Under the pieces are notes generated by a model that was not told the DNA's origin, searched no databases, and saw only the letters and a program-made list of their open reading frames with translations. From assembly GCA_050184585.1 (NCBI GenBank), contig JBFXAF010000002.1, forward strand, positions 186,001-250,000: DNA of 64,000 nucleotides, in the 5' to 3' direction. Of the stretch, positions 16,928-25,136 are shown piece by piece. The stretch's first letter is position 1, and the number at the start of each line of letters is the position of its first letter. Source of the DNA: JBFXAF01 sp050184585. Lineage in GTDB: Bacteria; Pseudomonadota; Alphaproteobacteria; Rhizobiales; Rhizobiaceae. Both the position numbers and the translations under genes were made by a program.

Positions 16928-18229
16928 TTAGACCTTTTCGCCCGTCGACGCCGCCTTCTGGAGCGCGCGGACGCGGTCAGCGAGACTGGTAATCTTGTTG
17001 TGGGGATCGTTGGCGGCGCGTTCCACCGATTCCGCGATTGCTTTGCGGATCGGCGATTCCGGACCGTCGAGCGCTGACGTCAGGTTGACGACCTCGGCCG
17101 CGAGGTCGTTGATCTGCTCGCGCAGAAGCGCGTTCTCGCGACGCTCGTCGTCCCACCCTTCAGATTTCAGCCGCTCATAGGCGGCAAGATCGGACCTGAG
17201 CTTCTTGTTCTCGCGGGTCAGCGCGGTGAGACGGTTTTCCATGCGCTCGCGCTCCTCGTTGAGAACCCCCATCGCCTTCTCGATGTCCGCTCCCTTGGCG
17301 CCGTTCAGCATCGTCGACATCTGCAGCGTCAGGTCCGCGACCCGGCTCTCCAGCAACACCTTCTCCTCTTCCAGCGCCGTCACCTGAGCGTCGAGGTCGC
17401 TGTCCATACCGTCCACGCCCCGCACCTGCTCGCGGGCTCGGGCGAGATCCTTTTCAAGACGGTCCAGCTTTTCCTCGCGATCGCCGAGGTTGACGCTCTG
17501 CCGCTGGAGCTTCTTCTCAAGCTCCGCCACGTGGCGCTTTTCGACCTTGAGCGCATCGCGTGCGGCTTTCGCCTCCGCGGCCAGTTCATTCATCCGGCCT
17601 TCCATGTCGAGACGCTGGTTACGCAGGACCGACACGTCCCCGGACAGTTTCTCCACTTCGGTCTCGCGCGCGACGAGTTCGATCTGGCGGTTGCTCGAGT
17701 TGAATGCGGCCTCGTCATACATGCGTCCGAGACGGTCGACGTCGAGCGCCTTCTCCTCCAGCGCGCGTTCGGTCTCGATCAGGCGTTCGGTCAGCCGCTC
17801 CAGCTGCTCCTCCTTCTGACGCATCTCGGAGCGGATCTCGCTGCCGCGCGCCTCGATCTCGGAGATTGCCTGGTTCTTCTCCTTCTTCTCGCCCGACAGC
17901 CGCTTGAGTTCTTCCCTGTTGCGGTTGATTTCGATCACCTGCGCGGCGGCCTTCTCGCGGAACGCCTTGATGCTCATCTCCAGGCGCCGGGTCGACATGG
18001 CGAACTCCGCGCGCATGCGGTCCTTGTCGGCCTGGATTTCGGAAAGCGAAAGCGGAACCGAGGCTTCGATGCGCTTGCGCGTCAGCGCGACCGCTCGACG
18101 CCATATAGCCGGGGCGACCATGAGCGCCATGAACCCGGCGCACAGAAAACCGAGTGAAAAGAATAGGATCGACTGGATCACGCGGGACAGCCCACTCGAT
18201 GGAAAAATGCCACGGAACCTATGTGGCAT
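16928..18229 (-). CDS. Membrane-anchored coiled-coil protein
   Basis: 433 residues. One N-terminal membrane helix (IQSILFFSLGFLCAGFMALMVAPAIW, about residues 18-43) is followed by nearly continuous heptad-rich coiled coil from about residue 60 to 395, ending in a short tail. It resembles a conserved but uncharacterised rhizobial protein. The large cytoplasmic or periplasmic rod suggests a structural or scaffold role; proximity to eipA and cell-cycle genes hints at an envelope or division function, which is inference only. The first ~16 residues may be dispensable; a later start is possible. Confidence 0.75.
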   Translation of the reverse strand: MPHRFRGIFPSSGLSRVIQSILFFSLGFLCAGFMALMVAPAIWRRAVALTRKRIEASVPLSLSEIQADKDRMRAEFAMSTRRLEMSIKAFREKAAAQVIEINRNREELKRLSGEKKEKNQAISEIEARGSEIRSEMRQKEEQLERLTERLIETERALEEKALDVDRLGRMYDEAAFNSSNRQIELVARETEVEKLSGDVSVLRNQRLDMEGRMNELAAEAKAARDALKVEKRHVAELEKKLQRQSVNLGDREEKLDRLEKDLARAREQVRGVDGMDSDLDAQVTALEEEKVLLESRVADLTLQMSTMLNGAKGADIEKAMGVLNEERERMENRLTALTRENKKLRSDLAAYERLKSEGWDDERRENALLREQINDLAAEVVNLTSALDGPESPIRKAIAESVERAANDPHNKITSLADRVRALQKAASTGEKV

Positions 18230-18295
18230 ACGTGTCCAAGCCGATCCAGCCCGGACCTGGTCAACTGTTCCTTAACCTTAAGCCGATCGTCGGTC

Positions 18296-18874
18296 CTAGA
18301 AAGGATTCCAGGTGGGCGTTTCGGTCAGCTTGAGGTAGCCGATGTTGATGCCGAGGCGCGCCCCGATGCCCGTGCGGATTGGGACGAGAAGCACATTGCC
18401 GTGCTGGAGAACGTTGAAACCGACGCCGGCCACCGCGTAGGCGGAACCCGCGACCCCGATGAAACGCTTGTAGAGGCTCGGAATGTCGTCGAGGTTATAG
18501 ACGAGCATCATCGTTCGTGAGCCCTGGCCGCCGAAGTCCCAACCGACCGATGGACCCTGCCAGAACACGCGGTGATCGCCCGCGTTCTTGGTATACAGCA
18601 TCCCCTCGCCATAGGTGAGGCCGCCGACGAAGGCGCCGGACCCCTCTTCGCCGAGCACATAGCCGTTCGGCAGTCCGTACTGTTCGAAGGCCTTCTCGAT
18701 CACCGAGGCGAGTCCCCCCGACGTCGCTCCGAAGAAGCGGTGTCCCGAATCGACGATCTCCTGTGCCGTGTATTCCTGCGCGCGCGCCTGCGTCGCAGAC
18801 GCCAGGCCGTGTACCAATGCCACGAGCGCGACGAGAATCGCGTAGGCTGTCCTGTCCCACTTGAAGGCGTGCAT
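18296..18874 (-). CDS. eipA: DUF1134 periplasmic envelope protein (EipA-like)
   Basis: 192 residues. The signal peptide (MHAFKWDRTAYAILVALVAL, cleavage likely after TQARA at about residue 32) is followed by a full DUF1134 domain: EIVDSGHRFFGATSGGLASV, YVLGEEGSGAFVGGLTYGEG, GPSVGWDFGGQGSRTMMLVY and a LNIGYLKLTETPTWNPF end. In Brucella the homologue EipA is a periplasmic small beta-barrel needed for envelope integrity, and its transcription is reported to be controlled by CtrA. In this window ctrA and chpT lie next door, which fits. It is divergent from chpT with a 315-bp gap. Confidence 0.85.
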   Translation of the reverse strand: MHAFKWDRTAYAILVALVALVHGLASATQARAQEYTAQEIVDSGHRFFGATSGGLASVIEKAFEQYGLPNGYVLGEEGSGAFVGGLTYGEGMLYTKNAGDHRVFWQGPSVGWDFGGQGSRTMMLVYNLDDIPSLYKRFIGVAGSAYAVAGVGFNVLQHGNVLLVPIRTGIGARLGINIGYLKLTETPTWNPF

Positions 18875-19189
18875 GCTTCCTCTCTCCGTTCGGGAGCACT
18901 TCCGCGTGACGCCCTGCAGACGTTTCCACTCTTGGTGGTGGATGTGCGTCTTCGAATGCGCGGGAGGCTAGGCTGTAATCCTTCTTCAACCATTAACCCG
19001 CCACAGGAACATGGCCGATCAATGACCTGCGGAATGGTTCGCAAGCCTTGTGTGGCAAGGCTTGCGAACCATTCCATCGCCACCGGCGAACAGTGCGATT
19101 TCTTGAAGTGGGCGTTTGCCTGTGTAACGTCGCTCATGCGCCACCCGTCCTGATTCGCGGCGCCAGCGGCAGCATGCCGGGAGACTTTC
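18875..19189. other. eipA-chpT divergent intergenic region
   Basis: 315 bp without a gene. It holds the perfect 20-bp hairpin at 19031-19075 and a TTAACC element (18993-18998) on the eipA side, which could be half of a CtrA box. Apart from these no feature was recognised. Confidence 0.6.
19031..19075. repeat. Perfect 20-bp inverted repeat with 5-nt loop
   Basis: Left arm 19031-19050 (GGAATGGTTCGCAAGCCTTG), loop tgtgg 19051-19055, right arm 19056-19075 is the exact reverse complement. It lies between two divergent genes. There is no T-run on either side, so it is not a classical intrinsic terminator. It could be a repeated extragenic palindrome, a protein-binding site or a remnant of a mobile element. 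Confidence 0.9.
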
Positions 19190-19819
19190 ATGGCAGACAT
19201 TTTTACGCTCTCCGCGCCGGAACTGGCTGCCCTGCTCTGCAGTCGCGTCTGTCACGACATCATTTCTCCCGTCGGTGCGATCAACAACGGACTTGAACTG
19301 TTGGAAGAGGGCGGTTCCGACGAGGACGCAATGACGCTGATCAGGACCAGCGCCCGCAATGCGTCTGCGAGACTCCAGTTCGCGCGCATCGCCTTCGGGG
19401 CGGCCGGCTCCGCCGGAATGCTGATCGACACGGGGGACGCCGAAGCGGTTGCGACCGCGTTCCTCAAGAACGAGAAGCCCGAACTGGTCTGGAACGGCCG
19501 CCGCGCGCTCCTGCCGAAGAACAAGGTGAAACTGCTGCTCAATCTCGTGCTCGTCGCCATCGGGGCGATCCCGCGCGGCGGACGGATCACGGTCAACGTC
19601 GAGGATCCCGAGACCGAACCGAAGTTCCAGCTCACCGCTGCCGGTCCGATGGTTCGCGTGCCGCCGAAATTCCTCGAACTGCATTCGGGCGGCAAACCGG
19701 AAGAGCCGATCGACGCCCATTCGGTCCAGCCCTACTATACGCTGCTTCTCGCGCGCGAAGCCGGAATGACGATTTCGATCAGGGCGAATGCCGAGGAAAT
19801 CGTTCTGGCCGCTGCCTGA
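19190..19819 (+). CDS. chpT: Histidine phosphotransferase ChpT
   Basis: 209 residues. ChpT is a dimeric, HK-like phosphotransferase that passes phosphate from CckA to CtrA and CpdR and so gates the alphaproteobacterial cell cycle. The DHp-like helix carries the acceptor His in LCSRVCHDIISPVGAINNGLELL (residue ~22); the C-terminal part (ELVWNGRRALLPKNKVKLLLNLVLVAIGAIPRGG) is the degenerate CA domain without ATP-binding motifs, as in the family. It is followed 115 bp later by a single-domain response regulator and then by ctrA on the other strand. Confidence 0.9.
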   Translation: MADIFTLSAPELAALLCSRVCHDIISPVGAINNGLELLEEGGSDEDAMTLIRTSARNASARLQFARIAFGAAGSAGMLIDTGDAEAVATAFLKNEKPELVWNGRRALLPKNKVKLLLNLVLVAIGAIPRGGRITVNVEDPETEPKFQLTAAGPMVRVPPKFLELHSGGKPEEPIDAHSVQPYYTLLLAREAGMTISIRANAEEIVLAAA

Positions 19820-19934
19820 CCGGACTAAATACTACCGCTAAATTTACCGTGCTCCTTTTCGGTAAGTTTACCTCGCCCCTCTAGTGTCGTGGCCAGAGCG
19901 AGAGACCAGCGCGGGGGCGCTAGAGGAGCCGGTC

Positions 19935-20303
19935 ATGAAGCGCTGCATGTTCGTCGACGCGTCGAGCGTTATCAGAAAGGTCGCCAAGCGCATCCTTGGC
20001 GGACCCGACCTGATGGTCATCGAGGCCGATAGCGGCGCGCAGGCGCTTTCCATGTGCGAAGCCGACATGCCCGACGTGATCGTCGTCGACACGAGCCTGC
20101 CCGACATGAGCGCGGAAGACTTCATTCGCCACGTCCGGCGTATCGAAACGCCGATCCAGCCCCAGATCGCGATCAGCCTGATCGAGGTCGACATCGGGAC
20201 GATCATGCGCGCCAAGCGGGCTGGCGCCCACGGCTATCTGTTGAAGCCCTTCAACCGCCCGCAGCTTCTCGAGCGGTTCCGCCAGTTCCAGGCGGCGGCG
20301 TGA
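19935..20303 (+). CDS. Single-domain response regulator
   Basis: 122 residues from the ATG at 19935. Receiver fold only: MKRCMFVDASSVIRKVAKRIL, acceptor Asp in VIVVDTSLPDMSAEDFI (residue ~53), Thr/Ser position in IAISLIE and the conserved Lys in GYLLKPF. The acidic pair of the first loop is reduced to one Asp (FVDAS), so phosphorylation may be altered. It lies between chpT and ctrA, a neighbourhood seen in many rhizobia; it is not clearly DivK or CpdR by sequence. A phosphate-sink or connector role is inferred. Confidence 0.8.
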   Translation: MKRCMFVDASSVIRKVAKRILGGPDLMVIEADSGAQALSMCEADMPDVIVVDTSLPDMSAEDFIRHVRRIETPIQPQIAISLIEVDIGTIMRAKRAGAHGYLLKPFNRPQLLERFRQFQAAA

Positions 20304-20337
20304 GTCGACTGAACGTGTGAAAGGTGGAACGAGCAAC

Positions 20338-20353
20338 GGCGGCCGGAGCCGCC
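20338..20353. terminator. Hairpin between convergent response-regulator and ctrA genes
   Basis: GGCGGC (20338-20343), loop cgga, GCCGCC (20348-20353): a 6-bp GC stem in the 73-bp gap between two convergent stops. The T-run is weak (atttg), so it would be an inefficient bidirectional terminator at best. Confidence 0.4.
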
Positions 20354-20376
20354 ATTTGCCTTCGACCTTCGGCGGC

Positions 20377-21072
20377 TCAGGCGCTTTCGCGGATTTCTTC
20401 GGGCTCGCGCAGCACATAGCCGCGGCCCCACACCGTCTCGATGTAGTTCTGGCCGCCCGACGCGGCATCGAGCTTCTTGCGCAGCTTGCAGATGAACACG
20501 TCGATGATTTTGAGTTCGGGCTCGTCCATGCCGCCGTAGAGATGGTTCAGGAACATCTCCTTGGTGAGCGTCGTGCCCTTGCGGAGCGATAGCAGCTCCA
20601 GCATCTGGTATTCCTTGCCCGTCAGATGCACCCGCTGGCCGCCGACCTCCACCGTCTTGGCGTCGAGGTTCACGATCAGGTCGCCCGTGGTGATGACCGA
20701 CTGTGCATGGCCCTTCGACCGGCGCACGATCGCGTGGATGCGCGCCACCAGCTCATCCTTGTGGAATGGCTTGGTCATGTAGTCGTCGGCGCCGAAGCCG
20801 AGGCCGCGAACCTTGTCCTCGATGCCCGCCATGCCGGACAGGATCAGGATCGGCGTCTTGACCTTCGAGAGTCGCAACGTGCGCAACACCTCGTATCCCG
20901 ACATGTCGGGCAGGTTCAGGTCCAGGAGAATGATGTCGTAGTCGTAGAGCTTGCCGAGGTCGACGCCTTCTTCACCGAGATCGGTTGTATAGACGTTGAA
21001 GCTCTCCGATTTGAGCATCAACTCGATGCTCTGTGCCGTCGCACTGTCGTCTTCAATCAGCAGAACGCGCAT
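20377..21072 (-). CDS. ctrA: Cell-cycle response regulator CtrA
   Basis: 231 residues from the ATG at 21072, the usual CtrA start MRVLLIEDDSATAQSIELML. Receiver domain with acceptor Asp in DIILLDLNLPDMSGYEVLR (residue ~51) and Lys in DYMTKPFHKDEL; OmpR/PhoB-type winged helix with HLTGKEYQMLELLSLRKGTTLTKEMFLNHLYGG and KIIDVFICKLRKKL. This is the master regulator of cell division, flagella and envelope genes in alphaproteobacteria, phosphorylated via CckA-ChpT. Usual length is ~231-233. The C-terminus ends EIRESA, not the Caulobacter-type Ala-Ala degron, which is common in rhizobia. Confidence 0.95.
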   Translation of the reverse strand: MRVLLIEDDSATAQSIELMLKSESFNVYTTDLGEEGVDLGKLYDYDIILLDLNLPDMSGYEVLRTLRLSKVKTPILILSGMAGIEDKVRGLGFGADDYMTKPFHKDELVARIHAIVRRSKGHAQSVITTGDLIVNLDAKTVEVGGQRVHLTGKEYQMLELLSLRKGTTLTKEMFLNHLYGGMDEPELKIIDVFICKLRKKLDAASGGQNYIETVWGRGYVLREPEEIRESA

Positions 21073-21513
21073 TTCATTCCCCTTCTCTGCTGCCGGCCGC
21101 ACCTCGGGCCTTGCGGACGCCGGAGCAGTGATTGCCTGAATCGGAGGCTGCCATTGAATGGTTAACAAAACCTAATTTGGCTATGCAAGCGAAACTCGGC
21201 TTTGCAGCTTCTCGACACACCCTCTTGAATCTAATGATGAAACTTTAGGGTACCCGCCTGACGCATCACATTAACTTTCCGGAACAAGCGATCCCGGAAG
21301 ATCGGCCCTCGCGGACCCGTGATAGGACCAAGTCGCCTTTACCGCGCCTTAAGTCCTGACGCGTATGATTAACAATGCCCGTAAACGAAAGGTTACCGGC
21401 CGCGGGAAAGTGCAGGGTTTCATTTTCCATGTGGCCGCCGGCGGTTCGGGAAAAGCCGCGAAAACGGGCGATCGGGCGTGGCCCGGCGTGTGCGTAGTGT
21501 GGAGTTCAGTGTC
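21073..21513. promoter_or_regulatory. ctrA-fliJ divergent regulatory region
   Basis: 441 bp without a gene. Two GANTC (CcrM methylation) sites occur at 21138-21142 and 21227-21231 on the ctrA side. Several TTAA elements resemble CtrA half-sites: 21162-21165 (TTAAcaaaacCTAA), 21271-21274, 21349-21352 and 21369-21372. In related bacteria ctrA is autoregulated and its promoter is sensitive to methylation at GANTC; the same logic is inferred here. No exact TTAA-N7-TTAA was found. Confidence 0.5.
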
Positions 21514-21891
21514 ATGAAGTCACGGGAAAACCTCGTCCGGCTGAAGCAGTTCCAGGTCAACGAGAAGCGGCGGCGGATCGCCCAGCTCGACACCATGATC
21601 CAGGAGTTCGAGCGCATGGCCACCGAACTCGACCTCCAGATCGCGGCGGAGGAGAAGAAATCCGGGATCACGGACGTCAATCATTTCGCCTATCCCACCT
21701 TCGCCAAGGCGGCGCGACTGCGAAGGGACAACCTCAAGAACTCCCAGGCCGATCTGATCTTCCAGCGGAAGACGGCGGAAAGCCTACTCGTCGAAGCTGA
21801 AGCGGAGCTTTCCAAGGCGGAGATGCTTGAATCGCGTGACGCGCGCGGCCGCGACATCGACCTCGGCCGCGCCGGAGCGGCGATGGCCTGA
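21514..21891 (+). CDS. fliJ: FliJ-like flagellar export protein
   Basis: 125 residues from the ATG at 21514 (earlier in-frame codons lack a good start). Almost entirely helical and charged, two-helix coiled coil (RENLVRLKQFQVNEKRRRIAQLD; LRRDNLKNSQADLIFQRKTAESLL), as in FliJ, the stalk-like soluble component of the flagellar export ATPase complex. Rhizobial genomes commonly place this small protein next to ctrA. Sequence conservation in FliJ is weak, so the assignment relies on helix pattern, size and neighbourhood. Confidence 0.7.
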   Translation: MKSRENLVRLKQFQVNEKRRRIAQLDTMIQEFERMATELDLQIAAEEKKSGITDVNHFAYPTFAKAARLRRDNLKNSQADLIFQRKTAESLLVEAEAELSKAEMLESRDARGRDIDLGRAGAAMA

Positions 21892-22005
21892 GGCGCGCAT
21901 CCGGCGAAGCCTCACCCCCCAGCACGATAACAGACGGCGCAGGTCAAACGGGGAAAGCGGGTCCAGGGACCCGCTCGAACTCGTTTCGGGGCCGGACTCC
22001 GGTGA

Positions 22006-22281
22006 TTAGTGGCGGTATTGCTGGATCCGCGTCGTGCGCAGACCCGCCAGGCCGTACTCGTCGATCGACGCCTGCCAGGAGAGGAATTCCTCGGTCGTCA
22101 GCTTGTAGCGCTGGCACGCCTCGTCGAGGCTCAGTAGCCCACCACGGACCGCCGCGACGACCTCGGCTTTGCGCCGGATCACCCAGCGGCGCGTGTTGGT
22201 CGGCGGAAGGTCCGCGATCGTCAGCGGACTCCCGTCCGGTCCGATCACATACTTCACGCGCGGTCTAACCAGATCGGTCAT
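22006..22281 (-). CDS. sciP: CtrA inhibitor SciP (DUF1153)
   Basis: 91 residues, full DUF1153: VKYVIGPDGSPLTIADLPPTN, RRWVIRRKAEVVAAVRGGLLSLDEACQRYKLTTEEFLSWQ. SciP binds the DNA-binding domain of CtrA and stops it from recruiting RNA polymerase in G1. The helix-turn-helix-like core and the TEEFLSWQ segment are intact. A GANTC site (22284-22288) lies directly upstream of the start. The location, with ctrA, chpT and fliJ within 4 kb, groups the CtrA circuit. Confidence 0.93.
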   Translation of the reverse strand: MTDLVRPRVKYVIGPDGSPLTIADLPPTNTRRWVIRRKAEVVAAVRGGLLSLDEACQRYKLTTEEFLSWQASIDEYGLAGLRTTRIQQYRH

Positions 22282-22513
22282 CGGACTCTCTACGGATACG
22301 CAAAACTTGTAGAAGCAATCCCCGTCACATTAGCGCCACAGCTTTAAAATTTGCCTAAGCGCCCGGTAATCCTAGGCTAACGAAGCTGAACGCTTTGCTA
22401 CGAAGACCGAGGGCATTCTAAGCGACTTGCGTCGACGCGCTGGCGCCAGGCGCTCGATTGACCTAAATGCATCGCGAATGCACATGGAGCGGCCGAATTG
22501 TGACGGCATGCCG

Positions 22514-23692
22514 ATGAACAGTCTGGATATCGATGGGCGGCCCGAGAATACCCGCGTCGTGGTGGCGATGTCGGGCGGCGTGGATTCGTCCGTGGTCGCG
22601 GGGCTCCTGAAGCACGAAGGCTACGACGTCGTCGGCGTGACGCTCCAGCTCTATGACCACGGCGCCGCGACGCACCGGGCCGGCTCCTGTTGCGCCGGGC
22701 GCGACATCGACGATGCGCGCCGCGTCGCCGGGGCGCTCGGCATCCCGCATTACGTGCTGAATTACGAGCAGCGGTTCCGGGAGGCGGTCATCGATCCCTT
22801 CGCGGCCAGCTACGTCGCGGGCGAGACGCCGATTCCCTGCGTGTCCTGCAACCAGACGGTGAAGTTCGCCGATCTGCTGGGCACCGCCCGCGATCTCGGC
22901 GCGGCAGCCCTTGCCACCGGCCACTACGTCCGCTCGCTGCCAAACGGCGCCCGCAGGGCGCTCTACCGCCCCGTCGACGCGGATCGGGACCAGAGCTACT
23001 TCCTGTTCGCCACGACCCAGGAACAGATCGATTTTCTCCGCTTTCCGCTGGGTTCCATGTCCAAACCCGCTGTGCGGGCGCTGGCCGCCGGGATGGGTCT
23101 CGACGTGGCGGGCAAGGCCGACAGCCAGGACATCTGTTTCGTGCCGCAGGGCCGCTATTCGGACGTGATTGCGCGTCTGAGGCCCGAGGCCGCCGAACCG
23201 GGCGCCATCGTGCATATCGATGGCCGTGTGCTCGGCCGGCATGACGGCATCCTGAAATTCACCGTCGGTCAGCGGCGCGGCATCGGCGTCGCTTCGGGCG
23301 AGCCGCTGTACGTGGTGCATCTCGACGCCGCCAATGCCCGCGTCCTGGTTGGCCCGCGGGAGGCGCTGGAGACACGCAGCCTGCGCTTGCGCGACATGAA
23401 CTGGCTGGGCGATGCTCCGCTCGCCACGCTGCCCGGCGAAGGCATCGACGTCTTCGCCAAAGTCCGCTCGACCCGGCCGCCCCGCCCGGCGGTGCTGAGG
23501 ATGGTTGATGGCGTGCCGACGGTCGACCTCGCCGACGGCGAGTCCGGGGTGGCGCCGGGCCAGGCCTGCGTCCTCTACGACGATGACGGCGACGAAGCCC
23601 GCGTTCTTGGCGGCGGCTTCATCGAGCGCGCCATGCGACGTCCCGAGGCGGAGCTGATGTTGTCTCGCCTGACGGCCGCCGACGCCGCGTGA
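22514..23692 (+). CDS. mnmA: tRNA-specific 2-thiouridylase MnmA
   Basis: 392 residues from the ATG at 22514 (MNSLDIDGRPENTRVV), the usual rhizobial start; upstream in-frame ATGs at 22478-22508 are also open. MnmA thiolates U34 of tRNA-Lys, -Glu and -Gln using ATP and persulfide sulfur. The PP-loop is AMSGGVDSSVVAGLL, the catalytic cysteines are in TPIPCVSCNQTVKF and DSQDICFVPQG, and the adenylation/tRNA contacts appear in GHYVRS and FTVGQRRGIG. The insert SCCAGRDIDDARRVA is the alphaproteobacterial form. It is convergent with the oxidoreductase gene, 19 bp apart. Confidence 0.95.
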   Translation: MNSLDIDGRPENTRVVVAMSGGVDSSVVAGLLKHEGYDVVGVTLQLYDHGAATHRAGSCCAGRDIDDARRVAGALGIPHYVLNYEQRFREAVIDPFAASYVAGETPIPCVSCNQTVKFADLLGTARDLGAAALATGHYVRSLPNGARRALYRPVDADRDQSYFLFATTQEQIDFLRFPLGSMSKPAVRALAAGMGLDVAGKADSQDICFVPQGRYSDVIARLRPEAAEPGAIVHIDGRVLGRHDGILKFTVGQRRGIGVASGEPLYVVHLDAANARVLVGPREALETRSLRLRDMNWLGDAPLATLPGEGIDVFAKVRSTRPPRPAVLRMVDGVPTVDLADGESGVAPGQACVLYDDDGDEARVLGGGFIERAMRRPEAELMLSRLTAADAA

Positions 23693-23711
23693 GCGGCTGC
23701 CGGAACAGTGC

Positions 23712-24665
23712 TCAATAGTGCGAGACCGTGCCGGCTGTCAGTATCTTGAGCACCCGGATCGCTTCCTCGCCGCCCGTGCGCGGTTCCGCCCGCGTCGACA
23801 CGCAGTCGATGAAGTGCTCGAGCTCGCGCGTCAGCGGCATGCCCTCCGCGACATCCACATAGGACGGCTCGGTCTGCGTGAACGCCCAGGCGCCGCTGTC
23901 CTGCCAGACCGCGTGGCGATAGACCGCGAGCTTCCTGCTCCAGGGCTCGACGTCGTCGAACACCGCCATCGCGCCCGTGCCGACGACCGTCAGCCTGCGC
24001 TCGCGATAGGGATTGAGCCGCGAGGTGAAGAGATGACTGCGCGCGCCGCTCGGGAACCGCATGTGGAGATGGGCGAAATCGCTCAGCCGGTCGAGAAGCG
24101 CCGCCCCCTCCCCGCGCACCTCGACCGGGGCCTCGCCGGTGATGGCGAGGATCATCGAGAGATCGTGCGGGGCAAGGTCCCAGAGCGCGTCGTTCTCGGT
24201 ATGGAACTTGCCGAGGCCGAGCCGGTGCGAGTGGATGTAGCGCACCTCGCCCAGTTCGCCCTTGTCGATCAGCGCCTTGAGTTCCTCGAAGGCGGGATGG
24301 AAACGCAGCACGTGGCCGACCATGAAGATGCGGCCATTGGCGCGCGCCGCGGCGACCGCGCGTTCGGCGTCCGCGACCGACAGGGCGATCGGCTTCTCGA
24401 CCAGCACGTCCTTGCCGCTTTCCACGGCCGCGATCGCGTAGTCCGTATGATACTGGGGTGGAAGCGCCAGGACGACCGCTTCGATGTCGTCGCGCCGCAT
24501 CAGGTCGGCGGGCGCGATCGCCAGGCATTCGTGTTCGGCCGCGAAACCTTCGGCGCGAGCCGCATTCGCATCGGACACCGCGTGGAGCGCGCCGAGGGCC
24601 TTCAGGGTGCGGATATGGTTGCTGCCCCAATATCCGCAGCCGAGTACGGCTATGCGCGCTGTCAT
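23712..24665 (-). CDS. Gfo/Idh/MocA-family NAD(P)-dependent oxidoreductase
   Basis: 317 residues. N-terminal Rossmann domain: IAVLGCGYWGSNHIRTLKALG with the GxGxxG-type loop, EAVVLALPPQYHTDYAIAAVESGKDVLVEKPIAL (the EKP motif with the catalytic Lys) and a C-terminal beta-sheet domain (GEVRYIHSHRLGLG; WDLAPHDLSMILAITG with the conserved D-x-x-x-H-like set). Related members act on UDP-sugars or cyclic polyols. No sugar operon is adjacent, so the substrate is unknown. Confidence 0.88.
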   Translation of the reverse strand: MTARIAVLGCGYWGSNHIRTLKALGALHAVSDANAARAEGFAAEHECLAIAPADLMRRDDIEAVVLALPPQYHTDYAIAAVESGKDVLVEKPIALSVADAERAVAAARANGRIFMVGHVLRFHPAFEELKALIDKGELGEVRYIHSHRLGLGKFHTENDALWDLAPHDLSMILAITGEAPVEVRGEGAALLDRLSDFAHLHMRFPSGARSHLFTSRLNPYRERRLTVVGTGAMAVFDDVEPWSRKLAVYRHAVWQDSGAWAFTQTEPSYVDVAEGMPLTRELEHFIDCVSTRAEPRTGGEEAIRVLKILTAGTVSHY

Positions 24666-24832
24666 CAGTCCCCGGAACCTTTCGCGGCGGAGACATAGCG
24701 GCGGCTTGACGCGAACTCAACCCTCCTGAAACCCGGCATATCGCAGGGCCCGCGCGTGCTTGACACGCCGGAAAGCCAGCGCCTATATCCGCCCGGCCTT
24801 GTCGGGGGATCGACCCGTCGCGACCAGGGCAC

Positions 24833-24909
24833 GGCGGAGTAGCTCAGTCGGTTAGAGCAGAGGAATCATAATCCTTGTGTCGGGGGTTCGAATCCCTCCT
24901 CCGCTACCA
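24833..24909 (+). tRNA. tRNA-Met (anticodon CAU, elongator)
   Basis: 77 nt including the encoded CCA. Acceptor arm GGCGGAG pairs with CTCCGCT (first pair G-U), D-arm GCTC/GAGC, anticodon stem GAGGA/TCCTT with loop ATCATAA giving CAT, and T-arm GGGGG-TTCGAAT-CCCTC type. It lacks the initiator C-A mismatch at position 1-72 and the GGG/CCC anticodon stem, so it is the elongator form. A lysidine-modified tRNA-Ile2 also has CAU but has a different body. The T6SS locus begins 228 bp downstream. Confidence 0.93.
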
Positions 24910-25136
24910 GCGCCCCAGGGTCCGTTCCGGCGAGCTTCCGAAGCGATCACGCGCGCGCTCTTCCCCCGCCGGCGCATCGACCGCAAGCTGCTCGACCCGG
25001 CCGCGGCGACGTGAAACCGCAAGCATCCGTCGTCGCCGGCCGCGTCCGGTTTTTCTGAGGTTGTTGGCTCTGGAAGCTTTTCGCGCCGCATGCTCATATG
25101 CAAGGCTTAGAGAGCATTGTGATCGGGGCATCGTCC

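Noticed and set aside
19031..19075. Intrinsic terminator
   Set aside because: No T-run follows either arm and both flanking genes point away from it.
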